DNA of 64,000 nucleotides from Nitrospira sp. (GTDB lineage Bacteria > Nitrospirota > Nitrospiria > Nitrospirales > Nitrospiraceae): NCBI GenBank assembly GCA_016715825.1, contig JADJXO010000003.1, positions 62,001-126,000 of the forward strand, written 5' to 3'. A program made the position numbers and the translations under genes. Under the pieces are notes generated by a model that worked only from the letters and a program-made list of their open reading frames with translations, had not been told where the DNA came from and did not search any database. Each line of letters begins with the position of its first letter. Position 1 is the stretch's first letter. Shown piece by piece: positions 1 to 9,161 of the stretch.

Positions 1-404
1 CGCAACGCACGACAGTGTCGGCGCTCGAGGGTGCGACGCTTCCTCAGGATGGCTCGATTCTGATACTGGCCGATGCGCACCAGATCCATGCCGTTCAATC
101 TTTGGTACAAGAGTCATGTGGGGATCGCGCCGCACTCAGGGACAACGGATTTCAGATTGATGGACAGATGTATGAGGGCCCAACGATGGCGGTGTTGTTT
201 TCCTGCCATCGGGCGAATGTTCCAGATAGCGTCATGACGGTTTTGTATGGCGTGACATCCGACTCAGTTGCGAAAGTGGCACGACTCCTGTTTTATTATG
301 GGTGGCACAGCTATGTTATTTTTCAAGACGGTGGCGTCAAGAAGCGAGGGATCTGGCCTGGACAAGAGGCCACCATGGAGGTACGGATTGATGACATGTC
401 GTAA
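1..404 (+). CDS. C-terminal fragment of a protein cut by the window edge
   Basis: The reading frame is open from base 3, so the gene starts outside the window; the GTG at 15 is only the first start codon inside it. About 130 residues are visible. They are rich in beta-type segments and end in a short stretch with paired aromatics (LLFYYGW) and a charged tail. The stop overlaps the ATG of the next gene by 14 bases, which suggests translational coupling with the TolB-like gene. The ending vaguely recalls large peptidase-like proteins, but I cannot name a family from this fragment. Confidence 0.6.
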   Translation, partial: QRTTVSALEGATLPQDGSILILADAHQIHAVQSLVQESCGDRAALRDNGFQIDGQMYEGPTMAVLFSCHRANVPDSVMTVLYGVTSDSVAKVARLLFYYGWHSYVIFQDGGVKKRGIWPGQEATMEVRIDDMS

Positions 405-1515
405 GATTGTCGGAGTCTGGCTGGTAGGATGCTGTGTGTTGATAAGCACTCCAGAATTGGGAGAGACGGCTGACAGCCAAAAAGAAAAAGTTTCTCCCGC
501 TGGTTCTACCGAACGTCACTTGGCCAACATTCGGCAACTAACGTTCGGTCGCCAGAATGCGGAAGCGTATTTCTCTTTTGACGGAACCAAACTTATTTTT
601 CAATCGACCAATGACTGGTCGAAAGTATCTAAAGCGAATCCGTTGAAGCCAGCCGACGCCGGACGCGGGTGTTATCAAATGTATGTAATGGATCTGCAAA
701 GTATGACGACGCGCATGGTCAGTACCGGTGTGGGGGCGACAACCTGCGGTTATTTCTTTCCCGGCGACCGGCGCGTCCTCTATTCTTCTACACATCAGGC
801 CGGACCCAATTGTCCCCCGAAACCGAAACGGGATGGGGCCTACCGATGGGCCCTGGACGATTACGACATTTACTCGGTACGCATCGATGGACAACAAGTC
901 CAGAGGTTGACGGCTACGCCGGGCTATGATGCAGAAGCGACGGTCTCGCCGAACGGGAAAACCATCGTGTGGACGTCGGTCAAGGACGGAGATCTGGACT
1001 TGTATACGATGAATCTGGACGGCACGAACGTTCGGCGCCTGACGGATGACCTGGGGTACGATGGAGGTGCGTTCTTTTCCCCTGACAGTACGCGTCTGGT
1101 CTATCGAGCGGCTCATCCAACCGACCCAGCAGAAATCGAAAAATACAAAGAACTGTTGGCACAGCGATTAGTCGAGCCGGGCCAGTTGGAACTCTTCGTG
1201 ATCAATGCGGATGGGTCAGGCAAGAAACAGGTCACCTCAACCGGCGCCTCGAATTTTTCACCCTATTTTCATCCTGACGGGAAACGGATCATCTTCTCCT
1301 CGAACCTGGAAACGAGGGGAGAGGGTGGTCGCCCAAGTTTCCACTTATACCTGGTAGGAGACGACGGGGCAGGTACGGAACGGATCACCACCGAAGGCCA
1401 TTTCAATAGCTTCCCCATGTTTTCGCCTGACGGGAAACGTCTCGTCTGGGTCTCGGATCGAAACACCAACGCACCAGGCGAGTTCAACGTCTTCTTGGCG
1501 GACTGGATACCCTGA
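391..1515 (+). CDS. TolB-like exported beta-propeller protein (PD40 repeats)
   Basis: The product has 374 residues. The ATG at 391 gives an N-terminus with a short basic start and a hydrophobic stretch (IVGVWLVGCCVLIS) typical of a signal peptide, so this start is preferred over in-frame codons further upstream. The rest consists of repeated blades with the PD40/TolB signature: PNGKTIVWTS, PDSTRLVYRA, PDGKRIIFSS and PDGKRLVWVS. Such proteins form beta-propellers in the periplasm and usually bind other proteins or peptides. This one has no Pal/Tol gene neighbours, so it is a TolB-like propeller rather than the TolB of the Tol-Pal system. It overlaps the preceding truncated gene by 14 bases. 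Confidence 0.85.
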   Translation: MTCRKIVGVWLVGCCVLISTPELGETADSQKEKVSPAGSTERHLANIRQLTFGRQNAEAYFSFDGTKLIFQSTNDWSKVSKANPLKPADAGRGCYQMYVMDLQSMTTRMVSTGVGATTCGYFFPGDRRVLYSSTHQAGPNCPPKPKRDGAYRWALDDYDIYSVRIDGQQVQRLTATPGYDAEATVSPNGKTIVWTSVKDGDLDLYTMNLDGTNVRRLTDDLGYDGGAFFSPDSTRLVYRAAHPTDPAEIEKYKELLAQRLVEPGQLELFVINADGSGKKQVTSTGASNFSPYFHPDGKRIIFSSNLETRGEGGRPSFHLYLVGDDGAGTERITTEGHFNSFPMFSPDGKRLVWVSDRNTNAPGEFNVFLADWIP

Positions 1516-1538
1516 CGGACGTATTCGGCCATGAGTGA

Positions 1539-2678
1539 TTGGTGACCAGCTCTGAGCACTCAGACGTCTCTGATCCGAATCAGACCAACCGGCGCGTGTC
1601 CTCTCCCATATCTGTGAAAAATATGGTGTCCCTCACGGTGTTCGGCTGTTCCATTGCAGCGCTGGTCATCAGCTTTCTGGGATTACAACGATTTGATCTG
1701 CCGGTTACCAAGTATGTTCGATCGGTGACGGTGCATCTCCCTTGGGACCAGCTCACCATCCCATGGATGGCTTTCACGAGTAACGCCGGGGATTGGATCG
1801 GCCAAGGGTGGCGTCTCGCGTCGGTCAGTCTCCTCCTCCTGGCCGCCGCCTGGGCGTTCAACAGGCCGATGCTCAAGCTCGCTGCGATTCAGTCGCTCAT
1901 CGCCCATGGAATTGCGGCTGTATTGGCCAACGTTCTGAAACACCTCATCGGCAGGCCTCGCCCGAAGTTTCTGCACTCGGGAGACTGGCAGATGGCCATC
2001 TCCTGGATCTCAGGTCTGGATTCGTTCCCGTCGGGGCACAGTACGGCCAGTTTCGCGGTTGCGACCGTACTGGCCAAGCGATTCCCCACCTGGGGCCCGC
2101 TGTGTATGGGATTCGCGGCATTCGTGGCACTGAGCCGCGTCCTTCGCGGGTCGCATTTCCCCACAGATGTGGTGGGAGGGGCCGTCGTGGGCATTCTCAG
2201 CGGATCGATCGCTGCAGCTCCACTCAAAGAGTGGCGTACGTCAGTCCAGCAAGGATGTCGCGATGCAGCGATTTGGGCCTCGCTGGTCCTCGCCGTGCTG
2301 TGGACATTGTCCCACAAGATGGACGATAGCGTTACGGGCATGTTGTTCATGGCTGTGGGGGTATCAGCCGTTATGGCTGGGTTTTGGATACGACGGACCT
2401 ATTGGCTATCCCAGGATCGACCAAGGGAAACGTGGTCGTCGAAGACCTCCCTCTATCTGATTGCGTATGGGCTTGCGGCGATGACGACCTCACCACTCGT
2501 GCATGTGGCAGTAGGGTTCACCTGCATGGCGTCTTGGTTTGATAGGCTGGGGCACGAGCAGATAATTGTGGATGAATGGTCGAGTGTGTCTGTCATGAAG
2601 GAAGGCGTCTTGCTCGGGAGCGTTGCTCTTGCCGTGCTGATCCTCGTTGGTGCACGAGGAGTGTTGCCCTTTCAGTGA
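1539..2678 (+). CDS. PAP2-family membrane phosphatase
   Basis: This 379-residue multi-pass membrane protein carries the three acid-phosphatase motifs of the PAP2 family in order: KHLIGRPRP (K-x6-RP), PSGHS, and SRVLRGSHFPTD (SR-x5-H-x3-D). These form the vanadate-type catalytic centre that dephosphorylates lipid phosphates such as undecaprenyl diphosphate or phosphatidate. Extra hydrophobic segments after the catalytic domain make it longer than a minimal PAP2 protein. TTG at 1539 and GTG at 1542 give the longest forms; an ATG at 1623, just before the first membrane span, is a credible alternative. The lipid substrate cannot be read from the sequence. Confidence 0.88.
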   Translation: MVTSSEHSDVSDPNQTNRRVSSPISVKNMVSLTVFGCSIAALVISFLGLQRFDLPVTKYVRSVTVHLPWDQLTIPWMAFTSNAGDWIGQGWRLASVSLLLLAAAWAFNRPMLKLAAIQSLIAHGIAAVLANVLKHLIGRPRPKFLHSGDWQMAISWISGLDSFPSGHSTASFAVATVLAKRFPTWGPLCMGFAAFVALSRVLRGSHFPTDVVGGAVVGILSGSIAAAPLKEWRTSVQQGCRDAAIWASLVLAVLWTLSHKMDDSVTGMLFMAVGVSAVMAGFWIRRTYWLSQDRPRETWSSKTSLYLIAYGLAAMTTSPLVHVAVGFTCMASWFDRLGHEQIIVDEWSSVSVMKEGVLLGSVALAVLILVGARGVLPFQ

Positions 2679-2732
2679 CCAATATGCCACGCGTCAAGCG
2701 TCGTTCGTATCTCGTCTCTCGATCCTGAGTTC

Positions 2733-2797
2733 CAGGTTTCATGTTCCAAGTTTCCGGACAACCTGAAACGCGAAACCTGAAACAGAAAACTTGGAAC
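2733..2797. repeat. Intergenic inverted-repeat cluster between convergent genes
   Basis: Two nested inverted repeats lie here. CAGGTTTC at 2733 pairs with GAAACCTG at 2772, and GTTCCAAGTTT at 2743 pairs with AAACTTGGAAC at 2787. The block lies between the convergent PAP2 and GT39 genes, so it could act as a bidirectional terminator or belong to a dispersed intergenic repeat family. There is no clear T-run. Confidence 0.45.
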
Positions 2798-2840
2798 CGT
2801 GGGCCGATGTGCTTCACACTTCACGAAATACGTTCACGGA

Positions 2841-4603
2841 TTAGTGTCCGAGAATCTTGGGAGGTGTTGCCGTGGGAACAGCTCCCGTAGTCCGGGGCAG
2901 GTCGACCATCGGTTCGTTAGCCAAGAGGACATAGCCATGTCGTTTGAGAATCGGTTGAAATGCAGCCGCTTCCGTCGGCAAAGCCTCCCGTAAAGACTCC
3001 GGCAGCAGAATCATCGTGCGACCCTCCTTACTCAAGGCTGTACGCAGTCGGTCGAGTTCATTGGATGGAATGAACTGCACCGTCCGTCTCGCATAGAAGG
3101 CAGTCGATGGTCTGGTTGTGCCAAACGCGATCAACTGGTCGTTGGGATTGAGATTCAGACCTGCGGCATAGGCCAATTCCTGCGGCGGTGCGATGGCGTA
3201 TCGATTGAGATTGGGGACCACGACCAGGATGGCGAGCAGAAAGACGCTTGCGAGCGCTGCGCCGGCTACTCCAAAGGTGAGGTGGCGCTTTGTATCGTTG
3301 AGACCAAAATAGCCGATGAACCCCATGGCGGCCACGACGATGGTCGCACCCAGGTAGGGGCCGATCCCTAGTTCGAATTGGGTGGCGAGGGGGAACTCTT
3401 TGACCATCTTCCCAGAAAATTTATGGAAGAGGTACGGGGCGCTTGCAAGCCCGATGGCGACTAGATACCCGATTCCCATCATGAAGTGAATCGATCCGCG
3501 GAGTCCTTTGGCCGAAGCATCTTTCAGACCCAGGGCCCAATAGGAAGTGGCGAGGAGCGCACAGGCAGGAAACAGCGGACCGATATAGTGTGGGAGGCGG
3601 GTGGATGACAAGCTGAAAAAAATGAAGACCCGATCACCCACAAGGCTGCAAACCAATCCAATTCATGACCGGATCCTGCCGGCTCGCTTGTTCGAGGCGA
3701 ACCATTCCGTTCGTGTAACCGACCAGGAGATTCCCGCCATGCGGCATAGGCTCGATAGAACGCGGCGGGCAAAAAAGCGCTCCAGGGATAGAAGCCCAGA
3801 AGCAAAACGGGAAAATAAAACCACCATCCCACTCCATGCCCTTCCATCGGAGCGAGGAATCGCCCCACTGTGTGGACCTTGGCCTGGGAGGTATACGCAT
3901 CCCCATGGAGCAGAAACATCGCGGTATACCAGGGGCCCGCCAAGAGAATGAACAGCAAGGTGCCGACGATGGGAGCGCCTCTTTGCCAAAAGACCAGCCA
4001 TTGCCGAGTGGCGATGAGATAGAGCAGCGCGGTGATCAGCGGGACAGCAAATCCCACAGGCCCCTTCGTCAGGGTTGCGAGGGCCATGCCGACATAGAAG
4101 CCCCAGATCCAGTGTCGGCCTGCCCCCTGTTCGTGAAGCCCCAGCCAGAAACTATAGAGCGACATCGTGGTGAAAAAGATCAGCACGCTATCGGTGATGG
4201 CCATGCGCCCCAGCGCCAGTATTTCAACATTCAACAGCAACATGAGCGCGCCCATCAGGCCGACGGTCGGGCCTCGAAGGCGAGAGAGAAACAAGTAGTG
4301 CATCACAATCAACGCCACGCCGAAGATGGCGGAGGGAGCGCGTGCGGCAAATTCGTTGACACCAAAGACCTGATAAGACCCCGTCATCAGCCAGTAGACG
4401 AAGACCGGTTTCGCCACGCGAAGTTCGCCGTTGAAGGTCGGTGTGACGAGATCACCGGAGGCGAACATCTCGCGGCCTGCTTCGGCGTTCCGACCCTCAT
4501 CGCGATCGGTCAGACCCATGCTGCCGAGACCGACAAAAAAGAGGAGACCAGATAAGAGCAACAAAAGCAGAAGGTGGACGGGCTGAGGTGTGAGGCGGTC
4601 CAT
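2841..4603 (-). pseudogene. ArnT-like GT39 glycosyltransferase, split by a frameshift
   Basis: Two overlapping reading frames (3524-4603 and 2841-3656) together make one membrane glycosyltransferase of about 585 residues. The N-terminal half has the family start TDRDEGRNAEAG, with the catalytic acidic pair in the first extracytoplasmic loop, and VAKPVFVYWL, followed by many membrane spans. The C-terminal half resumes at FFSLSSTRLPHY in the other frame. The break sits near 3616-3631, next to a run of three C and a run of seven A on the + strand; restoring one base joins ALWVIG to VFIFFSLS. GT39 enzymes of this type move sugars from polyprenyl phosphate to lipid A or protein. The upstream GT2 and LAB_N genes fit as donor-synthesis partners. 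It could be a true mutation or a sequencing indel. Confidence 0.85.
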
Positions 4604-4667
4604 GAGTCGGTATCAGGTTACCCGTGAGGAAGGGGAGAGGCCAAGCGAGAGGACGTGGCTGGATCAC

Positions 4668-4958
4668 TCATGCTTGTGGCCCTGGCGCGCTCTTCGTGTG
4701 ATTCGCACGGTGAATGAGAGCCAGATTGCGGAGATACACCACCGATCCGATAGACTGTCCTGCAATAAAGACCGGGTCCATTCGGTAGATCGCATAGGAG
4801 AGCGTGATCAGTCCGCCGATGAGACTCATGTACCAAAAGGAGACGGGGACGCGGCTCTCCGCCGTCCGCTCGGAGGCGATCCATTGAACCACCCAACGGC
4901 CGAAGAAGAGCCCCTGACCGAGGAATCCGATACCGATCCAGAGTGTTTCAGTACTCAT
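4668..4958 (-). CDS. LAB_N domain membrane protein (lipid A biosynthesis N-terminal domain)
   Basis: This 96-residue protein has three hydrophobic segments and the LAB_N signature (FLGQGLFFGRWVVQWIASE and PVSFWYMSLIGG). The domain is found fused to LpxB in some bacteria and as a stand-alone small protein next to GT2 and GT39 genes, as here. It lies 36 bases after the GT2 gene and 64 bases before the GT39 gene on the same strand, so the three are probably one operon for making or flipping a polyprenyl-linked sugar. The domain's own biochemical role is not settled. Confidence 0.85.
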   Translation of the reverse strand: MSTETLWIGIGFLGQGLFFGRWVVQWIASERTAESRVPVSFWYMSLIGGLITLSYAIYRMDPVFIAGQSIGSVVYLRNLALIHRANHTKSAPGPQA

Positions 4959-4994
4959 GAAGTGTGGGAGAGGTTGCTATCACGCACGGTCGAC

Positions 4995-5735
4995 TCACGC
5001 CGCGGGTCCTCGGAATTTATACAGGAGCACGCGTTGCTGCATCCAACGCACGGCGATCAGATCGTACAGCGATGTGAACAAGCGGTTTCCCATCCCGTAC
5101 TTGGAGACGCCATGAATGCGGGGATAATGCCGGACGGGCACTTCGGTTACCGTGAATCCATACATTAATGCGAGTGCCGGAAAGAATCGATGCATCCCCT
5201 CAAAGAGCCGGATGCGCTCCAGCACGGGGCGACGAAAGACCTTGAGCGGGCACCCCGTATCATGGACGCCGTCATGGGTGAACACATTTCGCACACGGTT
5301 CGCAATTCGAGAAGAGATCATCTTCACAAAGCCGTCCTGCCGGTGCTGTCTCCATCCGCACACCAGGTCGTACGCGTTGGTCAAGGGAATCAGCTTCAAA
5401 ATATCTTCGGTATCTTGCTGAAGGTCGCCGTCGATCTGGACAATGATGTCACCGTTTGATTGATGAAAGCCGGCTTCAAGCGCACAGGTCTTACCGTAGT
5501 TACGGTCAAAGTGGAAGACGCGGACACAGGTATGTTCAGCGGCCAATCGGTCCAGCGCGTCACTGCTGCCGTCGCTGCTCCCGTCATCCACAAAGATGAT
5601 CTCATACGGGCGCGACTGAGACGCCTCATGAGAGTCCATGACCTTCAATAAACTGGCGATGAGCGGAGATAAATTGTCGCGTTCATCCTTGATGGGGATG
5701 ATTACAGAGGCCCAAGGGCTGGAAGGCAGGGTCAT
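4995..5735 (-). CDS. GT2 family glycosyltransferase (polyprenyl-phosphate sugar synthase type)
   Basis: This 246-residue GT-A fold enzyme has the nucleotide-sugar site near the N-terminus (SVIIPIKDERDN, FVDDGSSDGS) and a DGDLQQD metal-binding motif. It resembles the dolichol- or undecaprenyl-phosphate mannosyl/glucosyl transferase group (ArnC/DPM-like), which loads a sugar onto a lipid carrier on the cytoplasmic face. It lacks the two C-terminal membrane spans that many ArnC-like proteins carry, so the neighbouring LAB_N protein could supply the membrane anchor. It is the first gene of the GT2, LAB_N, GT39 operon. Confidence 0.87.
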   Translation of the reverse strand: MTLPSSPWASVIIPIKDERDNLSPLIASLLKVMDSHEASQSRPYEIIFVDDGSSDGSSDALDRLAAEHTCVRVFHFDRNYGKTCALEAGFHQSNGDIIVQIDGDLQQDTEDILKLIPLTNAYDLVCGWRQHRQDGFVKMISSRIANRVRNVFTHDGVHDTGCPLKVFRRPVLERIRLFEGMHRFFPALALMYGFTVTEVPVRHYPRIHGVSKYGMGNRLFTSLYDLIAVRWMQQRVLLYKFRGPAA

Positions 5736-5850
5736 CTTACGCTAAAGCTCCAGCACTAGTCGGAGCGCCTGTTGATAAGAGCAGCATTCTATCCGAAGGT
5801 CGAGGGTTGGTCAAACGAGCGAGGGTAAAAATATTCAGATGGGTGATGGG

Positions 5851-6041
5851 CAGGCTAGGGCTTGGCCGCCACGACGGTGAAACGCATCGTGCCCATGAGA
5901 CTCATCTCATTGATTTACTCGCCGGCATGAATCTCCACCATATACCGTCCGGGCTTCCAGATGCGTGGAGGGGAAGACAATCTTAAATAGCCGCTCTCAT
6001 CCTCCAGGGCGATGAACATGGAGTCTTCGCCGTCGTCAATC
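5851..6041 (-). pseudogene. Partial copy of the 3' end of the gene at 9162-9725
   Basis: About 190 bases closely match the last part of the secreted-protein gene at 9162-9345. Both contain the same long stretch ending in the Gly-rich GRYTVEIHAG and MSLMGTMRF codons, with scattered substitutions and a premature stop in this copy. The similarity ends abruptly at about 6041. The partial and full copies bracket the Rhs and transposase segment in direct orientation. Confidence 0.8.
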
Positions 6042-6235
6042 TAGGGCTGAACAGCCCCTCCCCCCCAGCTAGGGCCATCTTCGGGGATTGCACCGGGGGA
6101 GGAATCGCGTAGACTCCAGCCTCTACGGAGGCGAACTCAGGACACGCACCACAATATGAATCGGACCACGACCTGCAAGATCCGCTGCTCAACACCGAGA
6201 CCTACACCTACGACAACAATGGCAATGTTGCTACG

Positions 6236-7843
6236 GTGACGGACCGGAAGAGCCAGGTCACGACCTACACCTATGATGCCCTAAATCGGCGCACCAAGGC
6301 CACGTTCCAGGATGGGACGAGTACCAACTACACCTATGATGCCGGGAATCGGATCACGCAGGTGCAAGAGAAAGACGCCAGCAATGTCGTCACGGCCACG
6401 ATCACCCGTACCTATGATGGGCTCGACCGACTCACCCAAGAAGTCACGCCACAGGGACAGGTAGATTATACGTATGATACCGCTTCGCGCCGTACCAGCA
6501 TGACGGTCGCAGGCCAAACACAAGTGACCTACACCTATGACAACGCTAACCGCCTCACGCAAGTGCAGCAAGGCACCGATACTGTCGGAATCGGGTATGA
6601 TATCGCTGGACGGCGCACCAGTCTCACGTTGCCCAATACGAACAGTCTCACCTATGCCTATAATGCGGCCTCAGAATTGACGAGCGTCACGTACAAGCAG
6701 GGCACCACGACGCTCGGTGATCTCACCTACACCTATGAAGCGGCGGGCAATCGAATCAAGACGGGAGGCACCTTCGCGCGCACCAATCTGCCTCCCGCAC
6801 TCACGTCCGCCACCTACAATGCGAACAATCAACAGACCGCCTTTGGGACTACTACTGAGACCTATGACTTGAATGGCAATCTGGCAACCAGTACCGAGGC
6901 TGGCGTCACCACCACCTATACCTGGAATGCCAGGAACCAGCTGACGGGCATTAGCAGAACGGGTCTCACTGCGAGCTTGACCTATGACTCCTTCGGCCGA
7001 CGAACCGGCAAGACGATCAACGGCACGACGACGAATTTTCTCTACGACGTGCTCAATCCCGTCCAAGAAAAGAATGGCGGGACAGTGACGGCAAACCTGC
7101 TCACTGGCCTAGGGATCAACGAATTCTTCACGCGAACGGATAGCGTGGGAGTTCGGGCCCTCTTGCCCGACGCCCTCGGCTCGACTGTCGCGTTGGCCGA
7201 CAGCAGCGGCGTGCTCCAGACCCAGTACACCTATGAACCATTTGGCGTCACGACGCAGACGGGCGCCGCGAGCACGAATAGCTATAAATACACCGGGCGG
7301 GAAGATGATGGGACGGGGCTCTACTATTATCGGGCACGCTATTACCAGCCACAGTTCCAGCGGTTCATCGCCGAAGATCCCATCGGGTTCCTCGGTGGGG
7401 ATGTGAATCTCTATGGCTATGTGGGCAATAATCCCGTTCTCCTCAGAGACCCGATGGGGTTGCTCACACTGGGGCAAGGCACACTCCTTGGGTGTGGGCT
7501 CGGAGGAGTGGGAGGCGGAATAGGTGCGAAGAAAAATAAAGTGTTTGGAGCTCTTACTGGGGGAGGTCTTGGGTGTGCGTTTGGAACCTTGATTGCGTCG
7601 GGGATTCCCTTTCCACCCACACCTATTGGAATTGCAATTAAGGCAGGAGTAGGTGCTGTGACAGGTGGTATTTCCGGAGGCCTGACGGCTGCGGCAGGGG
7701 GAGGGAATACACTGAATATTGCGATCGGTGCCTTTAGTGGTGCGGCAGGAGGAGCTATCGGCAACTTGGTCCCGGGTGGCCCAGTCCTCGGTGCATTGAC
7801 GGGGTTTGCGGTCTCTACAGTCATTGGGGCTATTGGACCTTGA
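6236..7843 (+). CDS. 5'-truncated Rhs/YD-repeat protein with glycine-rich C-terminal tip
   Basis: The 535-residue product consists of YD repeats (for example TYTYDALNRRT, YTYDNANRLTQ) followed by the Rhs core-associated end (YKYTGREDDGTGLYYYRARYY, then NPVLLRDPMGL). Repeat coding continues upstream in the same frame to about 6164, and the frame is open to 6113, so the GTG at 6236 is arbitrary. Complete Rhs proteins are usually over 1000 residues, so the N-terminal half is missing. After the DPMGL boundary, where Rhs proteins switch to a variable toxin, come about 120 residues rich in Gly and Ala with repeated GxxxG spacing, which suggests a membrane-inserting segment. A small membrane protein follows directly. 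Confidence 0.85.
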   Translation: MTDRKSQVTTYTYDALNRRTKATFQDGTSTNYTYDAGNRITQVQEKDASNVVTATITRTYDGLDRLTQEVTPQGQVDYTYDTASRRTSMTVAGQTQVTYTYDNANRLTQVQQGTDTVGIGYDIAGRRTSLTLPNTNSLTYAYNAASELTSVTYKQGTTTLGDLTYTYEAAGNRIKTGGTFARTNLPPALTSATYNANNQQTAFGTTTETYDLNGNLATSTEAGVTTTYTWNARNQLTGISRTGLTASLTYDSFGRRTGKTINGTTTNFLYDVLNPVQEKNGGTVTANLLTGLGINEFFTRTDSVGVRALLPDALGSTVALADSSGVLQTQYTYEPFGVTTQTGAASTNSYKYTGREDDGTGLYYYRARYYQPQFQRFIAEDPIGFLGGDVNLYGYVGNNPVLLRDPMGLLTLGQGTLLGCGLGGVGGGIGAKKNKVFGALTGGGLGCAFGTLIASGIPFPPTPIGIAIKAGVGAVTGGISGGLTAAAGGGNTLNIAIGAFSGAAGGAIGNLVPGGPVLGALTGFAVSTVIGAIGP

Positions 7844-7853
7844 TAGGGGTGTT

Positions 7854-8129
7854 GTGGACTATCTAAGTAGGGTTGCGGAGAGATTTTCTCTCTGGGCTGC
7901 CGGGGGGTTCGTTGTTTTTGCTGGCGTATGGATTTGGTTTCTAACGAGACTAGATGAAGCGGCACGAAAGGAAGCGGAATCGACTCGCTATTGGTGGGAA
8001 TCGACGTCAACGTTCGAGAGTGAATTCAAGAAGATTCAATCGCGAGGGCGGCTAATCTATTCAATGTTCATTGCTATTAGTCTTTTTGCTGCCACGGTGA
8101 TTGTGTGTGCCCATGTCCTGGTTCCTTAG
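7854..8129 (+). CDS. Small two-span membrane protein, possible Rhs immunity protein
   Basis: With the GTG at 7854 the product has 91 residues. It has two hydrophobic segments (LWAAGGFVVFAGVWIWFL and MFIAISLFAATVIVCAHVLV) separated by a charged helix-like stretch. The start lies 10 bases after the Rhs stop; the frame also extends back into the Rhs gene from a TTG at 7806. Genes directly after Rhs tips often encode the matching immunity protein. A membrane-located immunity protein would fit a membrane-active toxin, but this is inferred from position only. Confidence 0.55.
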   Translation: MDYLSRVAERFSLWAAGGFVVFAGVWIWFLTRLDEAARKEAESTRYWWESTSTFESEFKKIQSRGRLIYSMFIAISLFAATVIVCAHVLVP

Positions 8130-8213
8130 CGAAGGGGGCATTTACCAGATTGTTGTCTGCGCTTCAGAGCTCACGAACCTGACTTACAGCCGGGCACGAC
8201 CACGCTCGACAGG

Positions 8214-8231
8214 TAAATAGGGTCAGGTCTT
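8214..8231 (+). repeat. Left end of the REP-type transposase element
   Basis: The motif TAAATAGGGTCAGGTCTT lies 36 bases before the transposase gene. It matches, in inverted orientation, the sequence at 9108-9124 just after the gene (15 of 17 positions). This inverted pair probably marks the ends recognised by the tyrosine transposase. Confidence 0.6.
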
Positions 8232-8266
8232 ACAATCAAACAAGTGTTCTGATATGCTCTGCGGTC

Positions 8267-9103
8267 ATGGCTCGTCCGTTGCGTCTCGAATATCCCGGTG
8301 CCGTCTACCATGTCACGAGTCGCGGCAATGCTCGACAGAACATTGTCGCGGATGATCGGGATCGTACTGTGTTCCTGGATCGGCTAGCCCATGTGATCGA
8401 TCGGTTTGGGTGGCGATGCCATGCCTACTGCTTGATGGATAACCACTATCATCTCCTGATCGAAACGCCAAAGCCGAATCTCTCGCAGGGCATGCGGCAG
8501 CTCAATGGTACCTACACGCAGGCGGTTAACCGTCGACACCAACGAGTAGGACATCTCTTTCAAGGGCGGTTTACCGCCATCTTGGTAGAAAAGGAAGCGC
8601 ATCTCCTCGAACTCTGTCGTTACGTCGTGCTCAACCCAGTTAGGGCCAAGGTCGTCACCCATCCACAGCGTTGGACCTGGAGTAGTTATCGGGGCACGGT
8701 CGGCGCGCGGCCCGCGCCGACCTGGCTCACGACGGACTGGATTCTTGGGCAGTTTGGCCTGCGGCAGCGAGAGGCACAGGTCCGCTACCGGGCGTTTGTC
8801 GAGGACGGCCGCGAAGGGCCGCGGCCCTGGGACAAACTCAAAGGGCAGATCTACCTGGGTTCTGAGGCTTTCATCGCAGATCATCAGCCGGATCGGGTGA
8901 TTCGAGACATTCCCCGTCGACAGACCCAGGCTGCTCGACCGTCGCTCAGTGCGCTCTTTCAGCGGCGAGGAGACAAGGTCCGGCAGATTGCGATGGCCTA
9001 TCGGCAGTATGGGTATCGGCTGCGAGAGATTGCGGACCAGTTGGGGGTGCATGCCGTGACGATCAGCCGGCGTCTCAAGCAGGCGGAGCAGCGAAGAGTA
9101 TGA
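8267..9103 (+). CDS. REP-associated tyrosine transposase (Y1 family)
   Basis: The product has 278 residues. The N-terminal Y1/HUH transposase domain opens with the family start MARPLRLEYPGAVYHVTSRG and has the metal-binding HUH pair in MDNHYHLLIE, with the candidate catalytic Tyr in NGTYTQAVN and the conserved GHLFQGRF segment. A C-terminal helix-turn-helix (LREIADQLGVHAVTISRRL) is added, as in many RAYT-type proteins. These enzymes act on single-stranded hairpin ends. The gene looks complete and is flanked by inverted GGTCAGGTCTT-type ends. Confidence 0.92.
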   Translation: MARPLRLEYPGAVYHVTSRGNARQNIVADDRDRTVFLDRLAHVIDRFGWRCHAYCLMDNHYHLLIETPKPNLSQGMRQLNGTYTQAVNRRHQRVGHLFQGRFTAILVEKEAHLLELCRYVVLNPVRAKVVTHPQRWTWSSYRGTVGARPAPTWLTTDWILGQFGLRQREAQVRYRAFVEDGREGPRPWDKLKGQIYLGSEAFIADHQPDRVIRDIPRRQTQAARPSLSALFQRRGDKVRQIAMAYRQYGYRLREIADQLGVHAVTISRRLKQAEQRRV

Positions 9104-9107
9104 ACAA

Positions 9108-9124
9108 AAGACCTGACGGTATTT
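9108..9124 (-). repeat. Right end of the REP-type transposase element
   Basis: AAGACCTGACGGTATTT lies just after the transposase stop and is the inverted partner of the left end at 8214. A related solo copy is found at 35589-35606. Confidence 0.6.
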
Positions 9125-9161
9125 CCTTTGGGGGTGGTCAAACACAGACGCTGTGGTGAGG

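Noticed and set aside
3836..4555. Open frame on the + strand over the GT39 gene
   Set aside because: Highly charged shadow of the membrane glycosyltransferase on the other strand.
5983..6195. 70-codon minus-strand frame
   Set aside because: Starts in unrelated sequence and reads through the truncated duplicate in the wrong context; treated as part of the pseudogene region.
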